Below, piece after piece: positions 34,381 to 43,394 of a stretch of DNA of 64,000 nt (within the stretch, counting starts at the first letter, position 1; every line of letters starts with the position of its first letter). The position numbers were made by a program, and so were the translations under genes. The stretch covers positions 1 through 64,000 of the forward strand of contig NZ_JBGFGP010000087.1 of NCBI RefSeq assembly GCF_041224545.1. The letters are read 5' to 3'. The notes beneath the pieces were generated by a model, which saw only the letters and a program-made list of their open reading frames with translations, had not been told where the DNA came from and made no database searches. Source of the stretch: Sedimentitalea sp041224545 (GTDB taxonomy: Bacteria > Pseudomonadota > Alphaproteobacteria > Rhodobacterales > Rhodobacteraceae).

Positions 34381-35541
34381 TCATGCCGACAGGGTCGGGG
34401 CCGCTGCTTCTGCGCTCAGGCGGTTTCTGAGATGTTGCACCCTGTCGCGCACGTCGTCGCGTATTTCGCCATGTCGGGGGTCGTCGCGCAGGCTCGTGTA
34501 CCAGTGCGTGGGCGGGAGAAATCCGGCGCGGCGGTTCCATGTCAGGTTCTCGAGGATCCGGCGGGCGGCGCCAGGCAACTCGTCTGGTATCTCGATGCCG
34601 CAAAGCGTGGCCCAGACCCCGGTCCAGCACCGGGCGACCGACCAGGGGTTGTACCCACCGCCACCCAGCACAAGAAACCGGCGGGAAAGTTCCCGCAGCG
34701 CGGCAACGGTTTTCCAATGGCTCGTGTTTGACAGCGCAAGACGCGCGAGCGGATCCTCAAGCAGCGCGTCCGCGCCACATTGCAACACCACCGCATCGGG
34801 CCGAAAGTGATCGACGGCGGGCAACAGGAATCGTTCGAGGATCAGCTCGAATTCCGTGTCGTTCAGATTGCGAGGCACCGGCAGGTTGAAGGCCGATCCG
34901 CCGGCCGTATCCGCCAGCGCGCCGGTGAAGGGCCAGCGTTTCTCTTCATGGACCGAAATCAGCCGGACGGTTTCTTCCCCGTGAAATGCGGCTTCGACTC
35001 CGTCGCAATGATGCGCGTCGATATCCACATAGGCGATGCGGTTCAGGCCCTGACGTTGCAATGCCTTGATCGCCAGAACCGGGTCGTTGAGATAGCAGAA
35101 TCCATTGGCGCGATCGGGCATTCCGTGGTGCGTGCCGCCCCCCGGAACATATGCGACGCCGCCATTGGCGATCTGCGCGGCGCCAAAGAGCACGCCTCCG
35201 ACCGAGGTTGCGGGGCGCCGGAACATGTGTGGGTGGATGGGATTCGAAAGCGTGCCCAGACCGTGGCGGGCGCGCACGGTGTCGCTGACCTGCTGGCTAT
35301 GCTCGGCGGCTTGCAGGGCCGCGATGTATTCGGCGGTATGAAAGGGGCGCAGGGCCGCTGGCTTGGCCCGGGGACTGGAGCGGTAGCGTGACGGTGGCAG
35401 CCAGCCCAGAGCCCTGCCGAGCTCCGTAACCGAAGGAACGCGCGGGATGGCAAGCGGATGTTTGGACCCGTAGCTGGATGCGCGGTAGATCTGTGCGCCG
35501 ACAAAGATCGGTTCAGCCGCGGAAACCGGCAGATCGCTCAT
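34381..35541 (-). CDS. Histone deacetylase/AcuC-family zinc amidohydrolase
   Basis: 386 residues. The zinc/charge-relay motifs are GGGTHHGMPDRANGFCYLND and YVDIDAHHCDGVE, with the C-terminal GGGGYNPWSVARCW. In bacteria this arginase/deacetylase fold removes acetyl groups from acetyl-CoA synthetase (AcuC) or from acetylpolyamines. The substrate is unknown here. It overlaps the AI-2E-family gene by four bases (ATGA), so both form one transcript. Confidence 0.9.
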   Translation of the reverse strand: MSDLPVSAAEPIFVGAQIYRASSYGSKHPLAIPRVPSVTELGRALGWLPPSRYRSSPRAKPAALRPFHTAEYIAALQAAEHSQQVSDTVRARHGLGTLSNPIHPHMFRRPATSVGGVLFGAAQIANGGVAYVPGGGTHHGMPDRANGFCYLNDPVLAIKALQRQGLNRIAYVDIDAHHCDGVEAAFHGEETVRLISVHEEKRWPFTGALADTAGGSAFNLPVPRNLNDTEFELILERFLLPAVDHFRPDAVVLQCGADALLEDPLARLALSNTSHWKTVAALRELSRRFLVLGGGGYNPWSVARCWTGVWATLCGIEIPDELPGAARRILENLTWNRRAGFLPPTHWYTSLRDDPRHGEIRDDVRDRVQHLRNRLSAEAAAPTLSA

Positions 35542-36665
35542 TCGGGACCATGCCCATGCGCGGCCTTGTCCTGCGTGTCGGCGGCGTTCGCCAGCTGCCC
35601 GTCCTTGGACATCAGGATCGCAACCGGGCGCATCGCGGGAATCTGTGCGAACACGATCAGCAGACAGACCGTCAGGGGCACGCTCATGAACGCGCCCAGC
35701 AGCCCCCAGATCGCGGTCCAGAAGGTCAGCGCAAGGATCACCATGAAGGTCGACAGGTTCAGCGAACGCCCGGTGAGCGCGGGGTCGAGGAAATTGCCGA
35801 TCAGAAATTGCAGGGTGCCGCAGCCAAGGGCGATGATGAGAAACGGCGAGGCGGTATCGAATTGAACCAGCGCGACGAGCGCGGGCAGGATCACCGCCAG
35901 CACAGAGCCGATCGACGGAATGAAGTTGAGTGCAAATGTCAGCACCGCCCAGGTCTCGGCAAATTCAAGCCCCAGCCAGCGGAAGACCGCATAGCTGAGC
36001 AGCGCGGTCAGCGCGCTGACAAAGGACTTGACGCTGACATAGCGCTGCAGGCTGAGGCTGATGGCGTTGGTGATCGCATGAATCTCGTCGCGCAATTTCT
36101 GATCGCGTGCGGCGCGTTCGATCTTGAGCCCGAAAACCGACCGCTCACCAATCATGAACATGACATAGAGGCAGATGAGAAAGAAGGTGCTGAGAAAGGA
36201 ACCGGCGCCGCCAATGGCGCTGACCGCGAGGCGCGACATGTCGATCTGGATGAAGTTCTTGCGGATGAACGACACGATCTCGTCTCCGAGCAGGCCGGCG
36301 ATGCGGCCAAGCGCCGTGTCCATCTGCGCCTCGTACTGGGGCAGGGCACGGGCGAATTGCGACGCCTGGTCGGCGAGGACCGAGGTCACCGCGAACAACC
36401 CCAGAAGCGCGGCCGTCGTCCCCAGCAGGTAACCCAGCCAGCGCGGGGGGTGCCAGCCGCCGATCCGAAGGCCGGTGATGCGGTCGCTGAGCGCGGTGAT
36501 CAGCACGAAGATCAGCGCCGCCAGTGCCAGCGGCATCAGAAATCCGGCACCTGCATAGAGACCGCTGATCACCAGCGTCGCGATCAGAAAAACGTCGCGC
36601 CAGAACGCCAGCATGGATTTGCCTGCGGGTCGCGCGGTCGTGCCGAATTGGTTCTGGGAATTCAT
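35538..36665 (-). CDS. AI-2E-family (DUF20) membrane permease
   Basis: 375 residues, about eight spans. The family landmark is GLEFAETWAVLTFALNFIPSIGSVLAVILP followed by GNFLDPALTGRSLNLSTFMVILALTFW. Members include TqsA and Na+/H+-antiport-like proteins, so transport of autoinducer-2 should not be assumed. Start at 36665 (MNSQNQFG) with an AGGTGG site. Confidence 0.88.
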   Translation of the reverse strand: MNSQNQFGTTARPAGKSMLAFWRDVFLIATLVISGLYAGAGFLMPLALAALIFVLITALSDRITGLRIGGWHPPRWLGYLLGTTAALLGLFAVTSVLADQASQFARALPQYEAQMDTALGRIAGLLGDEIVSFIRKNFIQIDMSRLAVSAIGGAGSFLSTFFLICLYVMFMIGERSVFGLKIERAARDQKLRDEIHAITNAISLSLQRYVSVKSFVSALTALLSYAVFRWLGLEFAETWAVLTFALNFIPSIGSVLAVILPALVALVQFDTASPFLIIALGCGTLQFLIGNFLDPALTGRSLNLSTFMVILALTFWTAIWGLLGAFMSVPLTVCLLIVFAQIPAMRPVAILMSKDGQLANAADTQDKAAHGHGPE

Positions 36666-36776
36666 CTTGCCACCTGTCCATCCGCTCCGGGGGCAGGGCG
36701 GTCGCACCGGGTCGATCCGGCCCATTCCCGCGGTTTGCCCATTGTTTGGTCGTGACGATGAAAGTCACCCGGAGAT

Positions 36777-36804
36777 GTTGCATCCCCCGCCGGGGTTGTG
36801 CAAC
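36777..36804. repeat. Inverted repeat GTTGCA...TGCAAC between divergent genes
   Basis: GTTGCA (36777-36782) and TGCAAC (36799-36804) enclose an inner CCCC/GGGG. It lies in the 252-bp region between the AI-2E-family gene (minus) and the YihY gene (plus) and could be an operator or a structured leader. Confidence 0.4.
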
Positions 36805-36917
36805 CTTTCCGCGTTTGCCCCTGCGCTCAGGCGTCCGGGCGGACCACTCAGTTTCGTCAACGGTACCCGGATCAGGACATACACGCCTTGAACACGACAT
36901 TCTCCAGGATCACAGTG

Positions 36918-37817
36918 ATGGCCCGCGCGCTCCTCGATGCGGCGACGCGATTCAATGACAAGGGCGGCTGGGTGATGAGCAGTCACGTCGCCATGTCGAT
37001 GATGATGGCCTTGTTTCCCTTTGTCCTGTTCATCGTGGCACTGGCGGCGACGCTGTCGCAGGACATCGATGTGGACAATCTGATCGAACTGGTTTTCGGA
37101 TCATGGCCCGACGAGATCGCCCAACCGATCACCTCCGAAGTGCGGGCGGTTCTCGCCTCTGCCAATTCCAGCCTGCTGACGGTCGGCGGGGTTCTGGCGG
37201 TCTATTTTGCCTCGAACGGGATCGACGCCGTGCGCAAGGCGATGATCCAGGCCTATCGCGATACCGAATTGCGACCCTACTGGAAGGCGCGGCTGGTCTG
37301 TCTGACCTTTGTGCTGGTGGGCGGTGCGCTGTTGATGGTGATCGCCACGATCGGGCTGGCGGTGCCGCTCTACCTGCGCTTCGTGGCCGATGTCGTGCCA
37401 TCCGGCGTTATGGGCTGGCTGGCCAGCGACACGTTTGCGACCCTGCTCGCCGCGATGTTTCTCGGGGCTGGCGTTGCCGCCTGCCATATCTGGTTGCCGG
37501 GTCGTCGTCGCCGGCTCTCGCAGGTATTGCCCGGCGTGGTTCTGACGATCTTTCTCTGGGCGTTGGCCGGGACCGGGTTTTCCTACTATCTCTCCCGGTT
37601 CGCCAGCTACAGCGCCACTTATGCCGGTCTCGCCGGGGTGATGGTGGCGTTGATCTTTCTGTATCTGATGTCGGCCCTGCTGATCCTCGGAGCCGAGTTC
37701 AACGGCGCGTTGGAGAAGCGTGCGAGGTCAGGACAGGACGCCGATCAGCCCCGGAACCCCATCGCCACGACGAATTTCTCGGAACTGTCCGAGCGTGAGG
37801 ACGGCGGTTTGACGTGA
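36918..37817 (+). CDS. YihY/BrkB-family membrane protein
   Basis: 299 residues, six spans. The N-terminal signature is FNDKGGWVMSSHVAMSMMMALFPF. LAVYFASNGIDAVRKAMIQAYRDTE and the last span block (TYAGLAGVMVALIFLYLMSALLILGAEFNG) are typical. The function of the family is unsettled. ATG 36918 has AGGA upstream; TTG 36888 is an alternative. The last 73 bases overlap the 3' end of rlmE on the opposite strand. Confidence 0.88.
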   Translation: MARALLDAATRFNDKGGWVMSSHVAMSMMMALFPFVLFIVALAATLSQDIDVDNLIELVFGSWPDEIAQPITSEVRAVLASANSSLLTVGGVLAVYFASNGIDAVRKAMIQAYRDTELRPYWKARLVCLTFVLVGGALLMVIATIGLAVPLYLRFVADVVPSGVMGWLASDTFATLLAAMFLGAGVAACHIWLPGRRRRLSQVLPGVVLTIFLWALAGTGFSYYLSRFASYSATYAGLAGVMVALIFLYLMSALLILGAEFNGALEKRARSGQDADQPRNPIATTNFSELSEREDGGLT

Positions 37818-38461
37818 GCGACCCTGGTGAATTTCTGCTTGAGCAGCTTCTGCAATTCGCCTTCCGCCCCGCCGGCCAGAACCTTGGCGACAAAGGTGCC
37901 GTCCTCTTCTAGCACGTCAAAGGCAAACCACGCCGCGGCCTCGCAGAGCGCCATGATCCGCAAATGGTCGGTCTGCTTGTGTCCGGACGACGCGGCGGCC
38001 ATGTCCGACATCACCACGTCGGCCTTGCTGCCGAGCCAGTCCTTGACGCGGGTGTCCGCATCGTCCTCCATGAAGTCGAGCTGATGAATCTCGGCCCCGG
38101 CCACCGGTTCGACCTCTTGCAGATCGACACCGATGATGCGGCCGACCGATTTGCCCTTTTTCTCGCCCAGTGCGTTGATGCGCTTGACCGCCACCTGAAG
38201 CCATCCGCCGGGCGCACATCCCAGATCGACCACCCGCGCACCCGGCACCAGGAACCGGTACTTGTCATCCAGTTCCATGATCTTGAACGCCGCCCGACCG
38301 CGATAGCCCTCGGCCTGGGCACGTTTGACATAGGGATCATTCAATTGCCGCTGCAACCATAGGGTCGAACTCAGCTTGCGCCCCCGCGCCGACTTGACCT
38401 TGACCTTGAGGTCCCGCTGTCCGCGTCCGGATGTGTTCTTGCCAGTCGGCGTCTTGGCCAT
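37745..38461 (-). CDS. rlmE: 23S rRNA (uridine-2'-O-)-methyltransferase RlmE (FtsJ)
   Basis: Methylates the 2'-O of U2552 in 23S rRNA. 238 residues. SAM motif VVDLGCAPGGWLQVA; K-D-K-E catalytic residues appear in RGRAAFKIMELDDKY, DVVMSDMAAASSGHKQTDH, FVAKVLAGG and SSEKFVVAMGFRG. A Lys/Arg-rich N-terminal extension of about 30 residues is typical of alphaproteobacterial forms. It lies directly downstream of the Ppx/GppA gene. Confidence 0.95.
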   Translation of the reverse strand: MAKTPTGKNTSGRGQRDLKVKVKSARGRKLSSTLWLQRQLNDPYVKRAQAEGYRGRAAFKIMELDDKYRFLVPGARVVDLGCAPGGWLQVAVKRINALGEKKGKSVGRIIGVDLQEVEPVAGAEIHQLDFMEDDADTRVKDWLGSKADVVMSDMAAASSGHKQTDHLRIMALCEAAAWFAFDVLEEDGTFVAKVLAGGAEGELQKLLKQKFTRVAHVKPPSSRSDSSEKFVVAMGFRG

Positions 38462-38533
38462 GATGCTCACCCAATTCGTGTTGCTTCGGTCTCTACTGCC
38501 CCCGCCGGATGGCCGCAAGGCAGCGACGACGGG

Positions 38534-39646
38534 CTAGAACGGACCGTCTTCGAGCACCCCGTCGGCACTCATCTGCGCATAGAGCAGCCCCTCGCGCAGA
38601 CCGCGATCCGCAACCGACAGCCGATCGGTGGGCCAGCAGCGCAGCAACGCCTGCAGAATGGCGGCGCCCGACATGATCAGGGCCTGCCTGTCCTCGCCGA
38701 TACGCGGATCCTTGCGCCGTCCGGCCGGCCCCAGACGCAGGTAATTGTGGATCACCTTGTCGATCTGGTCGCTGGTCATGCGCAGGCCGTCCACCTTGGT
38801 ACGGTCATACCGCTTCAATCCGAGATGGCTGGCTGCAACCGTCGTGACGGTGCCCGAGGTGCCGATGATCTGGAACCCCTCGCGCGCGGGTATGTCCTTG
38901 TAGGGCGCGAATTCCGAGAGGTTCTCTTCGAAAAACCAGCTCATCAGTGCAAACCGCGCGGAATCGTCCTCGACATCCTGGAACTGATCGCGCAGCGTTG
39001 CCACGCCCAGCGGGACACTGATCCAGTCAACCACCTTTGCGGCCGGAAACGGGCTCTCGGGGGGATGAAACCCCGCATGCAGGCGCATGATCGCGTTGGG
39101 CCGGTCGCGGCGCGGCACCGAACTTATGTCGATCCAGACCAGCTCGGTCGAGCCGCCGCCGATATCAACCACCAGAAGTTGCTCGGTCTTGGTACTGACC
39201 AGCGGTGCACAGGAGATCACCGCGAGCCGGGCCTCTTCCTCGGGCTGGATGACTTCGAGCGAGAGCCCGGTTTCCCGGCGCACCTGACGGATGAATTCGC
39301 GCGAATTCTTGGCCCGCCGGCACGCTTCGGTGGTCACGAGGCGCATACGCAGCACCTTGTTGCGCTTGAGCTTCTGCTGGCAGATCCGCAGCGCCTGAAC
39401 GGTGCGCGCCATCGAGGACCGCGACAGCCGTCCGGTCCGTTCCAACCCGGAGCCAAGCTGCACGGATTTGGAAAAGCTGTCCACCACATGAAACCCGCTG
39501 CCCTTGGGTTGGGCAACCAGCATGCGGCAACTGTTCGTACCCAGATCCAGCGCGGCATAAAGCTCGGCTGGATCGGGCGGCTTCGGCGCGGGGCTTTCGA
39601 CCGCTTTCGGGAACGCGCCCGCACCATTGGGACGCTTGGGCGTCAT
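38534..39646 (-). CDS. Ppx/GppA-family exopolyphosphatase/pppGpp phosphohydrolase
   Basis: 370 residues of the actin-like ASKHA fold. P-loop 1 YAALDLGTNSCRMLVA, catalytic Glu region EVIQPEEEARLAVI, and VVDIGGGSTELVWID are present. It hydrolyses polyphosphate and/or pppGpp, which cannot be told apart from sequence. It lacks the HD domain of longer Ppx. In an operon with rlmE (72 bp), an arrangement common in alphaproteobacteria. Confidence 0.9.
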   Translation of the reverse strand: MTPKRPNGAGAFPKAVESPAPKPPDPAELYAALDLGTNSCRMLVAQPKGSGFHVVDSFSKSVQLGSGLERTGRLSRSSMARTVQALRICQQKLKRNKVLRMRLVTTEACRRAKNSREFIRQVRRETGLSLEVIQPEEEARLAVISCAPLVSTKTEQLLVVDIGGGSTELVWIDISSVPRRDRPNAIMRLHAGFHPPESPFPAAKVVDWISVPLGVATLRDQFQDVEDDSARFALMSWFFEENLSEFAPYKDIPAREGFQIIGTSGTVTTVAASHLGLKRYDRTKVDGLRMTSDQIDKVIHNYLRLGPAGRRKDPRIGEDRQALIMSGAAILQALLRCWPTDRLSVADRGLREGLLYAQMSADGVLEDGPF

Positions 39647-39895
39647 TGTTCACGCCCTCCGATTTCAAGTTACGTTAACGATAGGCACGCATGTCGAACT
39701 TCGCAAGATGCGGCGACTGAACCGGCATTCAATATTGTCATGAAGATTTTGGGGGCAGCACGAGGTGGCCTAAACCACGCCACTGCTTTAGGGAGTGAAA
39801 GACAGGTCGCTGCGCATGCCGATATTGTCGAAAACAGGCGCCGCCCGCTCTGGACGGTGCATTAGACAGAGCGCAGGAAGAGGAAGGAATCAGTC

Positions 39896-40192
39896 ATGCC
39901 CGACGTCACCGTAGTCTATTGGCGCGACATCCCGGCCCAGGTCATCGTGGGCAAGGGGCGGCGCGGAGCCAAGCGGCAACTGGCCGAACGCTTTGAACAG
40001 GCGATCGACCGGGCGGCGATGAAGGTCAACGCCAGGGATACCGACGCCTATCTTGCCGAGTGGCGCAAGGCCGACCCATATGTGGTCGAAGGCGAGCCGG
40101 GCGAGGTGGCGGAGGCCGAGGCTATACGGCTGGAAACCGAATACGACCGGGACCGGATCAAGGCCCTGATAGACAACGATGGGTGGGCATGA
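39896..40192 (+). CDS. Virulence-factor family small protein (PF13769-like)
   Basis: 98 residues, acidic C-terminal half (GEPGEVAEAEAIRLETEYDRDRIK). The start MPDVTVVYWRDIPAQVIVGKGRRGAKRQL matches the small family named virulence_fact that accompanies methylenetetrahydrofolate reductase genes in Rhodobacteraceae. Despite the name, context suggests a role in C1/corrinoid metabolism. First gene of a long plus-strand run. Confidence 0.78.
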   Translation: MPDVTVVYWRDIPAQVIVGKGRRGAKRQLAERFEQAIDRAAMKVNARDTDAYLAEWRKADPYVVEGEPGEVAEAEAIRLETEYDRDRIKALIDNDGWA

Positions 40193-40218
40193 GCCTGACA
40201 TCATTCTGGGAGGCCGCC

Positions 40219-41148
40219 ATGGCTTTGTTGAATTTCAAGAAACGTGACACCCCGGTTTCGGCGCCGGTGAACGCGCAGGTCGAAGCCTTTCTTGGGGGCT
40301 ATTCGATCGAGGTCATGCCTCGTACCGCCGAAAAGGTCGACGATTTTCGCGCATTGCTGCCCGAGGGCACGCGGGTCTATATCGCCCATATCGAGGGCAC
40401 GCCGATCGAGGACATGGTCGCCACCGCCGCGCGTCTGGCACGTGACGGATATCCGGTCATGCCGCATTTTCCCGCGCGCATTATCCGGGACAAGGCGACG
40501 CTGGCCGACTGGATCGCGCGCTATCAGGGCGAGGCGGGTGTCGAACAGGCATTGCTGCTGGCGGGCGGCGTGACCAAGCCGGTCGGGGAATTTCACAGTT
40601 CCATGCAACTGATGGAAAGCGGATTGTTCGACAAAGCCGGTTTCAAACGCCTGCATGTGGCCGGCCACCCAGAAGGCAATCGGGATATCGACCCGGATGG
40701 CGGCACGAAGAACGTCGAGGAAGCGATTGCATGGAAACAGAAATTTTCCGAACGCACCGATGCAGAGATGGCGCTGGCCACGCAATTCGCCTTTGACGCC
40801 GCACCGATCATCGCCTGGGCCGATGGCCTGCGCGCGGCGGGCATCACGCTGCCCATCCATATCGGGATTGCCGGCCCGGCCAAACTGCAGACCCTGATCA
40901 AGTTCGCAATCGCCTGTGGGGTCGGTCCATCGCTCAAGGTGCTGCAAAAGCGGGCGATGGACGTGAGCAAGCTGCTTCTGCCCTATGAGCCGACCGACGT
41001 TCTGACCGATCTGGCGGCGCACAAGGCGGCGAACCCCGATTTCAACGTCACCAACGTGCATTTCTTCCCGCTGGGCGGGATCAAGACCAATGCAAGCTGG
41101 GCGATCTCTCATGGCGGCGCTTCGGGCCGTCCCGCAAACCAGTCCTGA
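40219..41148 (+). CDS. Methylenetetrahydrofolate reductase family protein
   Basis: 309 residues, TIM-barrel flavoprotein of the MetF family. Landmarks are SIEVMPRTAEKVDDFRALL, VTPHF-like DGYPVMPHFPARII, QALLLAGG, VAGHPEGNRDI and HFFPLGGIKTNASW. ATG 40219 has a GGAGG site; ATG 40189 would overlap the preceding stop and add ten residues. It interconverts methylene- and methyl-tetrahydrofolate; with the methyltransferase that follows it should handle methyl groups from methylated compounds. Confidence 0.87.
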   Translation: MALLNFKKRDTPVSAPVNAQVEAFLGGYSIEVMPRTAEKVDDFRALLPEGTRVYIAHIEGTPIEDMVATAARLARDGYPVMPHFPARIIRDKATLADWIARYQGEAGVEQALLLAGGVTKPVGEFHSSMQLMESGLFDKAGFKRLHVAGHPEGNRDIDPDGGTKNVEEAIAWKQKFSERTDAEMALATQFAFDAAPIIAWADGLRAAGITLPIHIGIAGPAKLQTLIKFAIACGVGPSLKVLQKRAMDVSKLLLPYEPTDVLTDLAAHKAANPDFNVTNVHFFPLGGIKTNASWAISHGGASGRPANQS

Positions 41149-41158
41149 AAGGCCAACA

Positions 41159-42220
41159 ATGACCCGGACCATCGTCGAAAGCAAAACCACGACTGCCATC
41201 ATCGGATTTGACCAGCCCTTCTGCGTGATCGGCGAACGGATCAACCCGACCGGGCGCAAGAAGCTTGCCGCCGAACTGGAAGCGGGTGATTTCTCGACCG
41301 TCGAAAAGGACGCGCTGGCGCAGGTCGCTGCGGGTGCGACCGTGCTCGATGTGAACGCGGGCGTGGTCTATAATTCGAACCCCAATCCCAACGAGACCGA
41401 ACCGCCGCTGATGACCAAGATGATCGAGCTGGTTCAGGGGCTTGTCGATGTGCCGCTGTGCATCGACAGCTCGGTTCCCGGCGCGCTGGAAGCGGGGCTG
41501 GCGGTCGCCGAGGGGCGGCCGTTGCTCAATTCGGTCACCGGCGAAGAAGACCGGCTCGAACTGGTGCTGCCGCTGGTCAAGAAATACAACGTCCCGGTCG
41601 TGGCGATTTCAAACGACGATACCGGCATTTCCGAAGACCCCGACGTGCGCTTTGCCGTGGCCAAGAAGATCGTGGAACGCGCTGCGGATTTCGGGATTCC
41701 GGCACATGACATCGTGGTCGATCCGCTGGTGATGCCGATCGGTGCGATGGCAACTGCCGGGGTGCAGGTGTTTACCCTCGTGCGCCGCCTGCGCGAGGAA
41801 CTGGGTGTGAACACGACCTGCGGCGCGTCGAATATCAGCTTCGGCCTGCCCAACCGGCACGGGATCAACAATGCCTTCCTGCCGATGGCGATGGGGGCCG
41901 GCATGACCAGTGCGATCATGAACCCGGTGGCGCTCCCGGTGCCGCCCTCCAAGATCGCCGAAAAGCGCGCAGAGGTCGCGGCCGCGGGCGTGATCCTGCC
42001 CGACGACATGGACGATGAAACCTTTGTCACCCTGTTCGGCATGGGATCGACCAAGGCGATGGCGGGCAAGGAGATGGAAGCCATCCGCGCCGCGAATTTC
42101 CTGACCAACAACGATCCGCATGGCGGCGAATGGATTCGCACCAACAAGCAACCGGCCAAGGCCGGTGAGGAAGGGCGCGGGCGCGGTGGGCGTGCCGGCG
42201 GACGCCGCCGCAGGGCCTGA
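41159..42220 (+). CDS. Methyltetrahydrofolate:corrinoid methyltransferase (pterin-binding)
   Basis: 353 residues. The pterin-binding domain resembles AcsE/MetH: GERINPTGRKKLAAEL, AGATVLDVNAG, PLCIDSSVPGALEAGL, VVDPLVMPIGA and CGASNISFGLPNR. It moves a methyl group between a corrinoid protein and tetrahydrofolate. The C-terminus carries an unusual Gly/Arg tail (GRGRGGRAGGRRRRA). No corrinoid protein or MttB-type methyltransferase is in this window, so partners lie elsewhere. Confidence 0.88.
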   Translation: MTRTIVESKTTTAIIGFDQPFCVIGERINPTGRKKLAAELEAGDFSTVEKDALAQVAAGATVLDVNAGVVYNSNPNPNETEPPLMTKMIELVQGLVDVPLCIDSSVPGALEAGLAVAEGRPLLNSVTGEEDRLELVLPLVKKYNVPVVAISNDDTGISEDPDVRFAVAKKIVERAADFGIPAHDIVVDPLVMPIGAMATAGVQVFTLVRRLREELGVNTTCGASNISFGLPNRHGINNAFLPMAMGAGMTSAIMNPVALPVPPSKIAEKRAEVAAAGVILPDDMDDETFVTLFGMGSTKAMAGKEMEAIRAANFLTNNDPHGGEWIRTNKQPAKAGEEGRGRGGRAGGRRRRA

Positions 42221-42224
42221 TCCT

Positions 42225-43391
42225 GTGACGGCCCCGGCGCGCGGTTTCCCACGGTCCGAATACGAGGCCCGCGTGGCCCGCGCGCAGCAGGGGATGGTCA
42301 GCGCAGGGCTGGATGCGGTTCTGCTCACCACCGAAGCGGATATCCGATATGTCACCGGGTTTCTGACCCGCTTCTGGGAGAGCCCGACGCGTCCGTGGTA
42401 TGTGCTGCTGCCCGCAGCAGGGTCGCCGGTTGCGGTTATCCCCGCGATCGGCGCGGCGTTGATGGAGCGGACATGGGTCTCTGACATCCGCACCTGGAAC
42501 GCGCCGGACCCCGAGGACGACGGCGTGTCACTGTTGGCGGACACCATCCGGTCCGTTGTCGGGTCCTCGGCGCGCCTGGGTGTGCCGATGATGATGGAAA
42601 GCCATTTGCGCATGCCGCTGTCCGATTGGCACAGGCTCCAGACCATGGTGCCGTCGGTCGATTTTACCGATGATGCCGATACGATGCGCCGGATCCGGAT
42701 GGTGAAGTCAGAGGCCGAGATCGCCAAGGTGCGCCACGCCTGCGCCATTGCCGGGCGGGCTTTTGACCGCGTTCCCGAAATCGCACGGGCGGGTGTGCCG
42801 CTCGACCGGGTGTTTCGCCAGTTCCAATCGCTGTGCCTTGATGAAGGCGCGGATTGGGTGCCTTATCTGGCGGGGGCGGCCGACCGGGCGGGGTATCATG
42901 ACGTCATCTCTCCGGCGGATGACAGGCCACTGGCAAACGGCGATGTGCTGATGCTGGATACCGGGCTGATCTGGGACGGGTATTTTTGCGACTTCGACCG
43001 GAATTTCGCGGTCGGCAAGCCGCTTGAGCAGGTCACGTCCGCGCATGCGCGCCTGATCGAGGCCGTCCGTGCCGGGATGGACATGGCGCGTCCCGGTGCG
43101 ATGGCGTCCGACCTGTTTCACGCCATGGATCGCGTTCTGGGCGATGGCGAGCGCAGTACCGATGCCGGTCGGTTGGGACATGGGCTCGGTCTGCAACTGA
43201 CCGAAGGATTGTCGTTGATCGCCAGGGATAACACGATGTTGCAGGCGGGGATGATCATCACGCTGGAACCGGGGATCACCCTCGCAAATGGCCGCATCCT
43301 GGTTCATGAAGAGGATATCGTGATCCGCGAAGGCGGGGCCGAGTATCTGTCGCCACCTGCCTCAGGTGACATCGTCGTGCTCGGGGGATAG
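42225..43391 (+). CDS. M24-family metallopeptidase (creatinase/prolidase fold)
   Basis: 388 residues from GTG 42225, four bases after the preceding stop. The N-terminal creatinase domain is followed by the pita-bread catalytic domain with all five metal ligands in view: MLDTGLIWDGYFCDFDR (two Asp), GHGLGLQL (His), ITLEPGI (Glu), VHEEDIVI (Glu). Xaa-Pro peptidase, creatinase-like or ectoine-hydrolase-like (DoeA/EutD) activity are possible. The adjacent racemase-like gene recalls eutA of ectoine clusters, but eutB, eutC and eutE are not here. Confidence 0.82.
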   Translation: MTAPARGFPRSEYEARVARAQQGMVSAGLDAVLLTTEADIRYVTGFLTRFWESPTRPWYVLLPAAGSPVAVIPAIGAALMERTWVSDIRTWNAPDPEDDGVSLLADTIRSVVGSSARLGVPMMMESHLRMPLSDWHRLQTMVPSVDFTDDADTMRRIRMVKSEAEIAKVRHACAIAGRAFDRVPEIARAGVPLDRVFRQFQSLCLDEGADWVPYLAGAADRAGYHDVISPADDRPLANGDVLMLDTGLIWDGYFCDFDRNFAVGKPLEQVTSAHARLIEAVRAGMDMARPGAMASDLFHAMDRVLGDGERSTDAGRLGHGLGLQLTEGLSLIARDNTMLQAGMIITLEPGITLANGRILVHEEDIVIREGGAEYLSPPASGDIVVLGG

Positions 43392-43394
43392 TCC

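Noticed and set aside
42225..43391. DMSP lyase DddP (also M24 family)
   Set aside because: The M24 metal ligands are shared, but no DddP-specific sequence could be recognised and the neighbours do not support it.
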